Shown piece after piece: positions 32,793-42,274 of a stretch of 56,232 bases of DNA. Position 1 is the stretch's first letter. The number at the start of each line of letters is the position of its first letter. Source of the DNA: Erysipelothrix sp. (GTDB lineage Bacteria; Bacillota_I; Bacilli_A; Erysipelotrichales; Erysipelotrichaceae). The DNA lies in assembly GCA_012512595.1 (NCBI GenBank), contig JAAZDW010000022.1:1-56232 (forward strand). The letters run 5' to 3'. A program made the position numbers and the translations under genes. Below the pieces are notes generated by a model. That model was not told the origin of the DNA, searched no databases, and worked only from the letters and a program-made list of their open reading frames with translations.

Positions 32793-35700
32793 ATGTTAAA
32801 ACTTAATAAAATAACAAAGTCATATCGGACAAAAGATTATGTCCAAAATGCTTTAGATGAAGTATCTATCGCATTTAGAGAAAATGAATTTGCCTCTATA
32901 CTAGGGGCATCTGGATCAGGAAAAACTACTATGTTGAATATTATTGGGGGTTTGGACAAGTATGATTCAGGCGATTTATTAATTGATGGTGTTTCAACAA
33001 AAAAATATAAGTCATCAAATTGGGATACTTATCGAAATAATCGCGTCGGTTTTGTTTTTCAAAGTTTTAATCTTATTCCTCACCAAACAGTTTTATCTAA
33101 TGTAGAATTAGCACTTACTTTAAGTGGAGTTTCGTCAAAAGAACGGAAAGCACGAGCTGTTGAAGCTTTAGATGAAGTGGGTCTAATTGACCACATCCAT
33201 AAATTACCTACCCAATTATCTGGTGGCCAAATGCAGCGGGTTGCAATTGCAAGAGCACTTATTAATGACCCAGAAATAGTTTTAGCTGATGAGCCAACCG
33301 GCTCACTTGATAGTAGCACTTCTGAGCAAGTTATGGATTTACTTGAAGGAATTGCAAAAGATCGACTTGTGATTATGGTTACCCATAACCCTGAGCTTGC
33401 CCATAAATATACAAACCGAATCATTGAACTAAAAGATGGTCAAGTAATTGGGGATACTAACCCTTATATAATTGATTCAGACAAAAAAATTATATCCAAA
33501 GCGGCATCAAAGAAGACCAAGATGTCATTTTTAACTGCGATATCACTTTCCGTTAGTAATTTAATGACTAAAAAAGGCCGAACCTTTATTACAGCAGTTG
33601 CAGGCTCGATAGGGATTATTGGTATTGCGGCAATTCTTGCCTTAGCGAGCGGTATCAATCTTTACATTGATGGTATTGAGCAAGAAACAATGAGTGCTTA
33701 TCCACTAAGTGTCGATTCTTCGGGTATTGATATCACAAGTTTTATTGGTGGTGAAGGAAGCGACTTCGCGCCTTTGAATAGAGACGAAGTAAAGGAAAAT
33801 GAAATACCGGTTATTAATACAATCACTTCGGTTTTTTCGCTTCAAAATAAAAATGACTTAAAAAGTTTTAAAGCATATATTGAAAGTAACCACAATAAAA
33901 TTGATCCATATGTTAAAAACGTCCAATACAAATATGGAATAACTCCAGAGATATATTTAGAAAATGAAAAGCCAGGGCTTAGACAAGTAAATCCTGACAA
34001 TATCTTTTCTAAATTTGGTTTTGGTAGTCCAGCCGGTTTAGACATGATTTCAGGCGCTGGTGATTTTGGCATGAAAAATTTTAGCGAGCTGCCGGGTGAT
34101 GCCAATCTTTTTGAAGACCAATATGATGTTGTTGTCGGCAAATGGCCAGAAAGCATTAACGAGGTCGTAGTGGTTTTAATGGATAGCGGATCATTAACAG
34201 ATACAACCATGTACACCCTAGGTTTAAAAGATCGTAAAGCCTTAGAAAATATGTTTGAAAAATTTGTAAACGAGGAAGATTTTGAAATAGAAGAAAACAA
34301 AGATGAAAAAATCATATTCGAGGAAATATTGGCGGTAAAATTTAAACTTGTCAATCCTGCTGAAAAGTACGCCTATGATAGTTTATACGACTTATGGATA
34401 GATAAGTCAGATGATGTTAAACATATGGATACAATAATCGCGGCAGGAATGGATTTGAATGTTGTTGGTATTGTTAAAGCTAATCCGGATACAAAAACTC
34501 CAATGTTATCATCAGGGATATACTATCCTTATGAACTTACTACACATTTAATCGAGCAAGCAGCTACTTATGAAATTGTTAAAAAACAAATTGATAGTCC
34601 AGAGGTAAATATTTTTACTGGTCAGCGATTTGATGATGAAACAGAACTAGCTCCAAATGAACTTTTTAAGTTGGATGATTTTATTTCGATCGATGAAACG
34701 ATGATTCAGAATTCATTTAATATCGATATGTCTGCTTTAAACATAGATTTTTCAGATTTTGAAATAAATATTGACCAACTTATCTTGCCAAGTTTAGATT
34801 TAGAAACACTAGCTTTAAGTATTGCGACACAAATTAATGTACCTATTGAAGAAATTCAAATAATTTTGACTAATGTACTTCAAGACTTTGTAGATACTCA
34901 AGAACAACAAGGAATAAATCCATCAGAAGAATGGATAGTTAATTTTGACGAATACATCAGAAGCGAAGCAGTTCAAAATAGTTTGATTCAACAATTTGAA
35001 AATCTTAACACAGAAACACAAATCGCCCAAAAGTTAACAGAAATCGTGCAAAATTATTTCAGCTCATACATAAAGCTTGCTTTTGACCAAATTATGGAAA
35101 CTGTTCAACAAGATTTCACAAGACAAATTGAAGCAAAAATAGGCGACTTGGCGACAAACCTACAAAATGCGTTTACAATTGATACTAATGCATTGGCGCA
35201 GGCATTCAAATTCAATCTTGACGAAGAAGAATTTTTTAACCTGATTCGCAGTCTTGGCGAACGAGGGCAAATTAGTCAAAGTTCTAATTTGACTACCCTT
35301 GGATATAGAGATATAAATGATCCAACTCAAATTAATCTATTTCCTAAAGATTTTACTACAAAAGAAAACGTGATTGATTTCATTGATAACTATAATACTG
35401 AAATGCAAAATACGGATCAAGAAGTTAAGGTAGTGAAATATACTGATTTTGTTGGAGCAATAATGTCATCTGTGACAACGATTATTAATACTATTTCTTA
35501 TGCCTTGATCGCTTTTGTTGCTATATCTTTAGTCGTTTCTTCAATTATGATCGGGGTTATTACTTATGTATCAGTTTTAGAAAGAATTAAAGAAATTGGT
35601 ATTCTAAGGGCTATAGGTGCAAGTAAAAAAGATATCCGTAGAGTCTTTAATGCTGAGACTTTATTAGTTGGTTTTATAGCGGGTACATTTGGAATTTTAG

Positions 35701-35894
35701 TAACCTATGTAATTAGCTTTATTGCTAATATAATTGTTTATAATACATTTGCGATTCCAAACATTGCCCATTTAGAGAGTAAGGCTGCGCTAGTATTAAT
35801 TTTGATAAGTATGTTTCTGGCGTTTATTTCTGGCTTAATTCCAGCCTCAACAGCTGCAAATAAAAACCCTGTAGAAGCATTAAGAAGTGAGTAA
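32793..35894 (+). CDS. MacB-like ABC transporter, fused ATPase and FtsX permease
   Basis: 1033-residue fusion. Residues 1-230 form a LolD/MacB-class ATPase with Walker A GASGSGKT (38-45), Q-loop FVFQSFNL, signature LSGGQ (142-146) and Walker B VLADEPTG. Residues 266-287 form a first TM helix, followed by about 600 extracytoplasmic residues that include a Gln-rich coiled-coil-like stretch (about 700-840), then three FtsX-type helices (about 898-925, 955-980 and 1000-1020). Members act as mechanotransducers or exporters of peptides and antimicrobials. The track start (32679) has no ribosome binding site; the ATG at 32793 follows AAAGGTGA and a TATAAT (32763). The very long external domain is unusual compared with MacB (about 650 residues). 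Single gene. Confidence 0.92.
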   Translation: MLKLNKITKSYRTKDYVQNALDEVSIAFRENEFASILGASGSGKTTMLNIIGGLDKYDSGDLLIDGVSTKKYKSSNWDTYRNNRVGFVFQSFNLIPHQTVLSNVELALTLSGVSSKERKARAVEALDEVGLIDHIHKLPTQLSGGQMQRVAIARALINDPEIVLADEPTGSLDSSTSEQVMDLLEGIAKDRLVIMVTHNPELAHKYTNRIIELKDGQVIGDTNPYIIDSDKKIISKAASKKTKMSFLTAISLSVSNLMTKKGRTFITAVAGSIGIIGIAAILALASGINLYIDGIEQETMSAYPLSVDSSGIDITSFIGGEGSDFAPLNRDEVKENEIPVINTITSVFSLQNKNDLKSFKAYIESNHNKIDPYVKNVQYKYGITPEIYLENEKPGLRQVNPDNIFSKFGFGSPAGLDMISGAGDFGMKNFSELPGDANLFEDQYDVVVGKWPESINEVVVVLMDSGSLTDTTMYTLGLKDRKALENMFEKFVNEEDFEIEENKDEKIIFEEILAVKFKLVNPAEKYAYDSLYDLWIDKSDDVKHMDTIIAAGMDLNVVGIVKANPDTKTPMLSSGIYYPYELTTHLIEQAATYEIVKKQIDSPEVNIFTGQRFDDETELAPNELFKLDDFISIDETMIQNSFNIDMSALNIDFSDFEINIDQLILPSLDLETLALSIATQINVPIEEIQIILTNVLQDFVDTQEQQGINPSEEWIVNFDEYIRSEAVQNSLIQQFENLNTETQIAQKLTEIVQNYFSSYIKLAFDQIMETVQQDFTRQIEAKIGDLATNLQNAFTIDTNALAQAFKFNLDEEEFFNLIRSLGERGQISQSSNLTTLGYRDINDPTQINLFPKDFTTKENVIDFIDNYNTEMQNTDQEVKVVKYTDFVGAIMSSVTTIINTISYALIAFVAISLVVSSIMIGVITYVSVLERIKEIGILRAIGASKKDIRRVFNAETLLVGFIAGTFGILVTYVISFIANIIVYNTFAIPNIAHLESKAALVLILISMFLAFISGLIPASTAANKNPVEALRSE

Positions 35895-35933
35895 GAAGGT
35901 ATTTATAAAATATTAAAGTCTAAATAAGCAAGA

Positions 35934-35958
35934 GCAGTTCATTTTCGAACTGTTTTTT
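35934..35958 (+). terminator. Terminator after the ABC gene
   Basis: CAGTTC/GAACTG stem with a 6-base loop, followed by T6. Confidence 0.82.
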
Positions 35959-36139
35959 CTTTGTAAAAATATTTTAGAAAAATAATTATTGTCAACAACC
36001 TAATAGTTAATGATTCTTTTAGCATTCTGTTGACTTTATTGCTCTAATACCGCATATTGCATTGTTAATAAGCATTATATGTATTATAATTAATTATTAG
36101 CAAAATACAGTACAACTTGAGAAAGTGAGAATTACGATT

Positions 36140-37480
36140 ATGGAAAAGAAAGAGTCTTATGGATTATTCACTACTATTGCGATGATAGTAGGCATTGTTA
36201 TTGGGTCTGGAATATATTTTAGAGCTGATGATATTTTTATGTATACAAATGGCAACCTAGCGTTAGGGTTATTTGTTTTGGCGCTGGGAGCCTCATGTAT
36301 TGTTTTTGGATCATTAACTATTTCAGAATTATCTAAAAGACATTTATCAAGTGGCGGACTTGTTGCTTACTTTGAACATTTCATATCTGAAAAAATGGCC
36401 AGTGGTTTTGGTTGGTTTCAGTTGTTTGTTTATTTGCCTGCTATTGCGATAGTCGTTGGCTGGGCGGCTGCAATATACACGTTTATGTTATTTGATATTG
36501 AGGCAACACTTTTTATGCAAGTCAGCCTAGGTCTAGCGTATAATTTATTCTTTGTACTAATTAATACGTTAAGTCGTAGTTTTGGAGGTCTAGTGCAAAG
36601 ATTTACAACAGTAATAAAGCTTGCACCACTAGTTATAATAGCTGTCTATGGGATATTTTTCGCAAAACCAATCGATGCGAGCGTACTCTCCAATTCTAGT
36701 TTTCTAACGGAGTTTTCAAATTATCACTGGATTACGGCTCTTGTACCTTTGGCATTTTCATATGATGGCTGGGTTGTCGCTTTATCAATTGCTCCGGAAG
36801 TTATAAATCAAAAGAAAAATATGTCGAGAGCATTAATACTAAGTCCCTTAATTATCTTAGCTGTATACTTAGCTTATATTTATGGGATTGCTAATATATT
36901 AGGTACCCAACAAATACTAAGTATAGGTGATGGAGCTGTTTTTGAGGCCGGTAAAATGATCTTGGGCGATAGAAATGGAAATATACTTTTGGCAGTCGTC
37001 GTAGTATCAATGTTAGGTGTTTTAAATGGGGTTAACCTAGGGACGATTAGAATGCCACAAGCATTGGCTGAAAAGAAAATGATTCCAGATTATGGACTAT
37101 CAGAAATAGATCCTAAAAAACAGTTATCGATTAAATCAGCAATAATGGTAGCTGTGCTTGAAATTATTTGGGCATCTATTCATTTCATGGTCATGAAATT
37201 GAACTTATTTAATGGTAGAGATGTAAGTGAAATATCGATTGTATTTTCTTATGTTAGCTATATTATTCTTTATGTTTTAGTATTCAATATATTAAGAAAA
37301 GAAGGAAAAAAATTAAAGTTAATTATACCAATTTTAGCAACACTGGGGTCGTTAACAATATTGATGGGTTCACTTATTACTAGCCCATTTTACATATCTA
37401 TATTCATTCTTATTTGTTCATCTGTTATGGGAGCTGGCTACATATATAAAAGTAGCGTCATTGCCAAACATAACGTATAA
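36140..37480 (+). CDS. APC-superfamily amino acid permease
   Basis: Twelve-segment secondary transporter of the APC superfamily, close in pattern to the LAT/SteT-type amino acid exchangers. The helix 1 motif IGSGIYFRADD (family GSGIF), the SYDGWVVAL segment in helix 6 (family F-x-x-DGW) and 446 residues support this. The track begins at a GTG (36125); the ATG at 36140 follows AAAGTGAG and directly precedes the cytosolic N-terminus MEKKESYGLF. Substrate cannot be read from sequence; a neutral amino acid is the default for this group. Single gene. Confidence 0.88.
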   Translation: MEKKESYGLFTTIAMIVGIVIGSGIYFRADDIFMYTNGNLALGLFVLALGASCIVFGSLTISELSKRHLSSGGLVAYFEHFISEKMASGFGWFQLFVYLPAIAIVVGWAAAIYTFMLFDIEATLFMQVSLGLAYNLFFVLINTLSRSFGGLVQRFTTVIKLAPLVIIAVYGIFFAKPIDASVLSNSSFLTEFSNYHWITALVPLAFSYDGWVVALSIAPEVINQKKNMSRALILSPLIILAVYLAYIYGIANILGTQQILSIGDGAVFEAGKMILGDRNGNILLAVVVVSMLGVLNGVNLGTIRMPQALAEKKMIPDYGLSEIDPKKQLSIKSAIMVAVLEIIWASIHFMVMKLNLFNGRDVSEISIVFSYVSYIILYVLVFNILRKEGKKLKLIIPILATLGSLTILMGSLITSPFYISIFILICSSVMGAGYIYKSSVIAKHNV

Positions 37481-38089
37481 AGAACTTCTTTAGGATTTTA
37501 TAATATAAATATAATGCATCAACCAAAATGATGATCAAGATAAACATAAAAATGTTGGAATTAGCCTATATTGCTCTTTCAACATTTTTTAATTGTCTAT
37601 TTAATTATAATAATATTACTTAACTACTAGTAAGTAGCTACCATAAATGCTTTTTACAACTTTAAAAACATTATATAAAACCGAATAAAGTCGTCCGCTA
37701 ACATTGCTTTGTACTACCTATATTGTGTGTTTACCCTGTCTGTAAATTTATCTATCTTTGGAAAGTACCGTGGGATCTTAAGATATTGTTGAAAGATATC
37801 TTTAGTAAAATTTTAATGAAATATTAATCTCAAAACACAATAGAAAAGTGTAAATAAAACATTGAATTATGATAAGATATAAGCATCAATACGTAAAATA
37901 AATATTGTCAGAAGGATATTTTGAAAGTATTTATAACTATTTACTTTGGGTATCAACATCATTATTAGGACTAATTTATCGAATAGGTTTAGTCATAATT
38001 ATTAATAAACAAAATGTAGTTGTTGTATTTTTGAAGAGTCAAAATTGAGTTATTTTATGTTTAAAAATAGAAAACAAGGGAGGAGGACT
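37481..38089. other. Long intergenic region upstream of the pyrophosphatase
   Basis: A terminator occupies 37548-37590. The following 500 bases are AT-rich, with an AAGATAT/ATATCTT hairpin near 37779-37802 and no gene I can support. An unassigned ORF of about 46 codons with a possible TTG start near 37910 encodes a hydrophobic peptide but has no ribosome binding site. I searched by eye for a fluoride or other riboswitch in front of the pyrophosphatase and saw none. Confidence 0.5.
37548..37590 (+). terminator. Terminator after the amino acid permease
   Basis: AAATGTTG/CAACATTT stem followed by TTTT. Confidence 0.75.
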
Positions 38090-38137
38090 ATGAGGTCTTC
38101 TTATCTACTAAGCAAGATACTCATACAAAATTTATGA
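38090..38137 (+). CDS. 15-codon leader ORF overlapping the pyrophosphatase start
   Basis: A very strong ribosome binding site (GGGAGGAGGA) precedes an ATG that encodes MRSSYLLSKILIQNL and ends in a TGA at 38135-38137. That stop overlaps the ATG of hppA (38134-38136) as ATGA. The hppA start has no ribosome binding site of its own, so hppA is most likely translated by termination-reinitiation coupling from this leader. Whether the peptide sequence itself matters (for example attenuation) is unknown. Alternatively the leader is only a device to load ribosomes. Confidence 0.6.
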   Translation: MRSSYLLSKILIQNL

Positions 38138-40236
38138 AAATAACCATGTCTAGTGTTTATGTTTTCACTTTGTTAGTTGCTGCGGGGGCTTTTATTGTTG
38201 CTTTTTACTTTTATAAATGGATTAAGCAAATAGAGGTGAAAAATCAGCAAGTGTCTGCGATAAGTAATTTAATCGCAAAGGGTTCAGATACCTTCTTAAG
38301 GAAAGAGTATTCAATTTTAGCGAAGTTTTCCGTTGTAATGATAATTCTAATTTTCATCTTTTTGCCACATCCTTTATGGCGCAGTAATATTACGGACAAT
38401 CTAGTAATGAGTACTGCCTATTTAGCCGGAACTATATTTTCTGGACTTGCGGGATTAATTGGAATGAAGGTAGCAACGATGGCTAATGCAAGAACTGCAG
38501 AGGCAGCTACCAAGGATATATCTCAGGCCTTTATGTCGAGTTTTAGAGGAGGGTCTGTAATGGGGATGGCTGTTGTTGGTTTTTCGACCCTAGGAGTAGC
38601 CCTTTTGTTTTGGTTAACAGAAGACACAACCGCCTTGTTAGGTTTTAGTTTTGGTGCATCATCCTTAGCGCTTTTCGCAAAAGCGGGTGGAGGAATATTT
38701 ACTAAAGCTGCAGATATTGCTGCTGATCTAACTGGTAAAGTTGAATTAGGAATTCCGGAGGATGATCCACGAAATCCAGCCGTTATTGCCGATAATGTTG
38801 GTGATAATGTTGGTGACTGTGCTGGTATGGGAGCAGATTTATTTGATAGTCATGTTGCATCTTTAAGTGCTGCCCTTGTCATGGCAGTTACCTTAGATAA
38901 AATAGCCACAAATGGACAAAATACTATAATGGTATTTCTTTTTGCAGCACTTGGACTCCTTGCTTCAATGATAGGGGTTTTATTTGCTCGAATGGAAAAA
39001 AATCAAGACCCAACCCATGCCCTTAATGTGTCAACATACACTACGTCTTTAGTGTTCTTCGCTTTGAGTGCTTTTACAACTTATTTGTTTGGTTTTTTTT
39101 GGAGACTTTGGATTGCGACGATTATTGGTTTAATTGTAGGAGTACTAATCGGAGTTGTTTCAGACTATTTTACAAATGATGAAAATCTACCTGTTAGAAA
39201 TGTGGCCGAAATGTCTCAAACTGGTCCTGCTTTTACGATTTTAGGTGGTATGTCTTATGGGTTTATTAGTGTTTTACCAGCATTGATTGGCATCGGGCTA
39301 GCAAGTATCTTATCATTTAAAGTTGCTGAACCCCTTGGTGAGGGTTATGCTTTGTTTGGGATTGCCATGGCTGCGGTTGGAATGCTTTCGATTGTGGGGA
39401 TGATTATTTCAAATGATGCCTATGGTCCGATAGTAGATAATGCGCGTGGGATTGTTGAAATGGCAAGTTTAGGAGATAAGGCGTTAGAAGTTACAGATAG
39501 TTTAGACAGTGCAGGTAATACTGTCAAAGCGGTTACCAAGGGCTTTTCAATTGCCGCCGCTGGTCTTACTGTTATATCACTACTTGCAGCCTTTATGACA
39601 ACCGTCAACGAAAGTGCAATAGAATTAGGACTTGTCAGTGTCGGTGAAGTTTACTTAAACGGCTTTGATGTTATGAACCCAACTGTATTATTTGGTTTAT
39701 TAGTAGGTACAGCCGTACCTGCCGTATTTTCAGCCTTACTTATTCAAGGTGTTACAAAAAACGCGGGCTTGCTTGTAAAAGAAATTCATCGTCAATTCAA
39801 TGAAATTGAAGGGTTAAAAGAAGGTTTGCCAAATGTAGTGCCTGATTATGATCGTGTAATTGAATTAGCAACTGAAGGGGCTTTAAGAGAATTAATCCCA
39901 GCAGGAGCATTTGCAATTATAATGACTTTAGCCGTGGGACTAATTGCCGGTGTATCTGCGATTGGTGGCTTTTTAGTTGGTAATATTCTTGGTGGTCTCT
40001 TACTTGCATTGTTTATGAGTAATTCAGGCGGGCTTTGGGACAATGCTAAAAAATATATTGAGTCAGGAAACTTTGGTGGAAAAGGATCAGATGCGCACAA
40101 AGCAAGTGTGATCGGTGATACTGTAGGTGACCCATTTAAGGATACTGCCGGACCATCAATTAATACTCAAATTACAGTAGTATCATTAGTAGCAAGCCTA
40201 ATGGCTTCAATATTTCTAATGTACTCAATTTTATAA
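38134..40236 (+). CDS. hppA: Membrane-bound proton-pumping pyrophosphatase, K+-independent type
   Basis: Integral membrane enzyme coupling pyrophosphate hydrolysis to ion export. 700 residues with about 16 helices, catalytic motifs KAADIAADLTGKVE, DNVGDNVGDCAGMGADLFDSH, and near the C-terminus GDTVGDPFKDTAGPSIN. At GNTVKAVTKG (Lys465) it has the lysine that marks K+-independent enzymes; K+-dependent ones carry alanine (GNTTAA). By family knowledge, K+-independent enzymes pump H+. The start lacks its own ribosome binding site and overlaps a 15-codon leader ORF. It is followed by two small genes that may be co-transcribed. It would recover energy from PPi and build proton motive force. Confidence 0.95.
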   Translation: MKITMSSVYVFTLLVAAGAFIVAFYFYKWIKQIEVKNQQVSAISNLIAKGSDTFLRKEYSILAKFSVVMIILIFIFLPHPLWRSNITDNLVMSTAYLAGTIFSGLAGLIGMKVATMANARTAEAATKDISQAFMSSFRGGSVMGMAVVGFSTLGVALLFWLTEDTTALLGFSFGASSLALFAKAGGGIFTKAADIAADLTGKVELGIPEDDPRNPAVIADNVGDNVGDCAGMGADLFDSHVASLSAALVMAVTLDKIATNGQNTIMVFLFAALGLLASMIGVLFARMEKNQDPTHALNVSTYTTSLVFFALSAFTTYLFGFFWRLWIATIIGLIVGVLIGVVSDYFTNDENLPVRNVAEMSQTGPAFTILGGMSYGFISVLPALIGIGLASILSFKVAEPLGEGYALFGIAMAAVGMLSIVGMIISNDAYGPIVDNARGIVEMASLGDKALEVTDSLDSAGNTVKAVTKGFSIAAAGLTVISLLAAFMTTVNESAIELGLVSVGEVYLNGFDVMNPTVLFGLLVGTAVPAVFSALLIQGVTKNAGLLVKEIHRQFNEIEGLKEGLPNVVPDYDRVIELATEGALRELIPAGAFAIIMTLAVGLIAGVSAIGGFLVGNILGGLLLALFMSNSGGLWDNAKKYIESGNFGGKGSDAHKASVIGDTVGDPFKDTAGPSINTQITVVSLVASLMASIFLMYSIL

Positions 40237-40298
40237 CTGAATACCTGATATATGAGATTTAATTAATAAAGTTAAAAGAAAAACAAGGAGAGAATATT

Positions 40299-40610
40299 AT
40301 GGATCAAATAGAACGTATAAAACATATGGAAAAAAATTTAAACGATGGACTAAAAGCTGTTGGAAATCTTCAAAAAGCAATTGTAGAGTATATAAAAGTG
40401 AAGAAACAAATTGAAGAACTTTCTGCTTATTATGGAAGTAAAATTTGGTTTCAAGACTTTGAGGATGAGAGAAACGATATGATACCAAAAGATTTAAATC
40501 GAGGTGTATTATCTGAGGATGGAATTCACACTTTGTTAATCGATGATTTTGATTTACAAAAGATGATAAAAGCCATCAAAGTTGAAGAAATAATTGATGA
40601 AGAGGATTAA
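40299..40610 (+). CDS. DUF4298 protein
   Basis: A 103-residue, cytoplasmic, mostly helical protein. The order RIKHMEKNLNDGL, a long coiled-coil-like helix, YYGSKIWFQDFEDE and PKDLNRGVLSEDGIHTLL matches the DUF4298 family, whose function is unknown. It begins after CAAGGAGAG, 62 bases downstream of hppA, and may be in the same transcript. Nothing in the sequence suggests catalysis. Confidence 0.85.
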   Translation: MDQIERIKHMEKNLNDGLKAVGNLQKAIVEYIKVKKQIEELSAYYGSKIWFQDFEDERNDMIPKDLNRGVLSEDGIHTLLIDDFDLQKMIKAIKVEEIIDEED

Positions 40611-40648
40611 ATTCTTTATTTTGACGATAAAATATTGGAGAACAAACT

Positions 40649-41212
40649 ATGAAAAAAGGTCGGTATAATTTTATAAGCCAAGCGAATTTACCAAAGGGAC
40701 CCTATCTAGGCCAAGAGTTGTCACTGCCAAGTGATATAAAATGGGCCCAAACCAGTGATTTTAATGATATCGCTAAAAATCACTGTGGGGCTGTGTTTAT
40801 AACTAATCTGGCTTTGTATTATAAAAACATTGGTTATGACAAAGTGCTGACAAACAATCTGTCCGATACTTTTAGTGCAGTACACACGATTGTGGGAAAT
40901 GGCCCCAAAATGTTAATTGCAAAAAATTCAAAAACCTATTTTTTACAAAAAGGTTATAAATTAAAATATAAAACATTTAGGTCTTTTAAAAAAGTAAAGA
41001 CATCATTAGCTAAGGGGCAACCACTAGCGGTTTTACTTACTACCGGAATACTGGATTGGCATTGGGTTATGGCTGTTGGATGGCGCGAGTATAGTTGTGG
41101 GGAAAGATATCTTAGAGTTATAACGGGCTGGGACTTTACTTCTAATAAATTTTATAGGATTAACAAAAGTGCTTATTTGTGGTCTATAACTAAATATTGG
41201 ATAGATTTATAA
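40649..41212 (+). CDS. Cysteine-peptidase-like (C39/papain-type) protein
   Basis: 187 residues without signal peptide or TM segment. Cys46 in IAKNHCGAVFITNLALYY sits at the start of a helix as in C39/papain-like enzymes; His138 in DWHWVMAVGW and Asp162 in TGWDFTSN complete a plausible Cys-His-Asp triad. The layout resembles the Peptidase_C39_2 group. There is no ABC transporter fusion or double-glycine substrate nearby. Whether it is a peptidase, amidase or inactive relative is unknown. Located 38 bases after the DUF4298 gene, likely in the same transcript. Confidence 0.7.
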   Translation: MKKGRYNFISQANLPKGPYLGQELSLPSDIKWAQTSDFNDIAKNHCGAVFITNLALYYKNIGYDKVLTNNLSDTFSAVHTIVGNGPKMLIAKNSKTYFLQKGYKLKYKTFRSFKKVKTSLAKGQPLAVLLTTGILDWHWVMAVGWREYSCGERYLRVITGWDFTSNKFYRINKSAYLWSITKYWIDL

Positions 41213-41240
41213 TAGTTCACTGGTTTTGGTAAAACAAAAT

Positions 41241-41288
41241 AAAAACTGAAACCTTTCTTTTTTTAAAAGATAAGGTTTCAGTTTTTTT
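41241..41288. terminator. Strong bidirectional terminator
   Basis: AAAACTGAAACCTT and AAGGTTTCAGTTTT form a perfect 14-base-pair stem flanked by A- and T-runs. It serves the plus-strand genes ending at 41212 and the minus-strand oppD ending at 41339. Confidence 0.88.
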
Positions 41289-41338
41289 GTTAATTAGTAT
41301 TAATTATAATTGATAAATTGAAAGTTAATCATTTATTT

Positions 41339-42274
41339 TTATTTTAGATTTACGGAAACAAAGTGGTCAGTATCTATTTCTATCCAGTCTTTATCAGCTT
41401 GTCGTAGTTCTTTAAAGTTTTTAAAGTCGAATTTTTCATTTTCCTTTTCATAGTTATCTAGAACTTGAAGATTATCGATATCAGTATCAATATCCGTTCT
41501 TAAAAAGGCTGAGATTAAAGTTCTTGTGTAAGGATGGATTGGATTTTCAAACAACTTCCTTATTGGAGCCTGTTCGACAACTTTACCATTAATCATTACG
41601 ATGACATCATCTGCCATTTGACTAACAACTCCTAAGTCATGTGAGATAAAGATAATTGATGTGTTAAAGTCTTTCTTTAAATCATTCATTAACTGTAGGA
41701 TGTCAGCTTGGATGATGACGTCTAAGGCGGTTGTAGGCTCATCTGCGATTAGAATTGAAGGTTCGCATGCAAGAGCCATCGCAATCATTACTCGCTGTCT
41801 CATCCCACCTGACAGTTGATGTGGATACTTTTCAATTAAAGCTTTTGGGTCTTCTAACTTAACGGCTTCTAACATTTTTAATGATATTTTAGTTGCTTCA
41901 TCCTTGCTTACATTTTGATGTAAGATAATAGCTTCATTTAACTGTTTTTTTATCTTAAAAACTGGATTTAACGAAGTCATAGGTTCTTGGAAAATTACAG
42001 AAATATCATTTCCGCGCATTGAACGCATTCTTGCCTCACTTACTTTTACCAAATCTTCACCTTGGTACAAAACTTCGCCAGACATTATTTTTCCAGGATA
42101 GTCTAACAAGCGAATTACCGACATTGCGGTAACACTCTTGCCAGAACCACTTTCGCCAACAATTCCAAGTGTTCTTCCGGCTTTGACTGAAAAGCTTACT
42201 CCATCAACAGCTTTTATAACGCCAGCATCGGTATCAAAATATGTATGCAGATTATTTACTTCTAATAGATTCAT
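41339..42274 (-). CDS. oppD: Oligopeptide/dipeptide ABC transporter ATPase OppD/DppD
   Basis: ATPase subunit of a peptide importer. Walker A GESGSGKS (40-47), Q-loop VIFQEPMTSLNP, signature LSGGMRQR, Walker B ILIADEPTTALD and the C-terminal oligopeptide domain HPYTRTLISAF, then an ADKDWIEIDTDHFVS tail. 311 residues, slightly short: the Cys-rich Fe-S-like tail of many OppD proteins is absent. Its ATG directly abuts the stop of oppF (upstream on the minus strand). No permease (OppB/C) or binding protein gene is in the window, so the pair must serve components encoded elsewhere. Confidence 0.93.
   Translation of the reverse strand: MNLLEVNNLHTYFDTDAGVIKAVDGVSFSVKAGRTLGIVGESGSGKSVTAMSVIRLLDYPGKIMSGEVLYQGEDLVKVSEARMRSMRGNDISVIFQEPMTSLNPVFKIKKQLNEAIILHQNVSKDEATKISLKMLEAVKLEDPKALIEKYPHQLSGGMRQRVMIAMALACEPSILIADEPTTALDVIIQADILQLMNDLKKDFNTSIIFISHDLGVVSQMADDVIVMINGKVVEQAPIRKLFENPIHPYTRTLISAFLRTDIDTDIDNLQVLDNYEKENEKFDFKNFKELRQADKDWIEIDTDHFVSVNLK

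Noticed and set aside
37910-38048. Possible 46-codon hydrophobic ORF before hppA
   Set aside because: It needs a TTG start with no ribosome binding site, and the hydrophobic translation is expected from AT-rich DNA.
37591-38080. Fluoride or other riboswitch upstream of hppA
   Set aside because: Such elements can accompany pyrophosphatases, but the conserved core is not visible in this AT-rich stretch.
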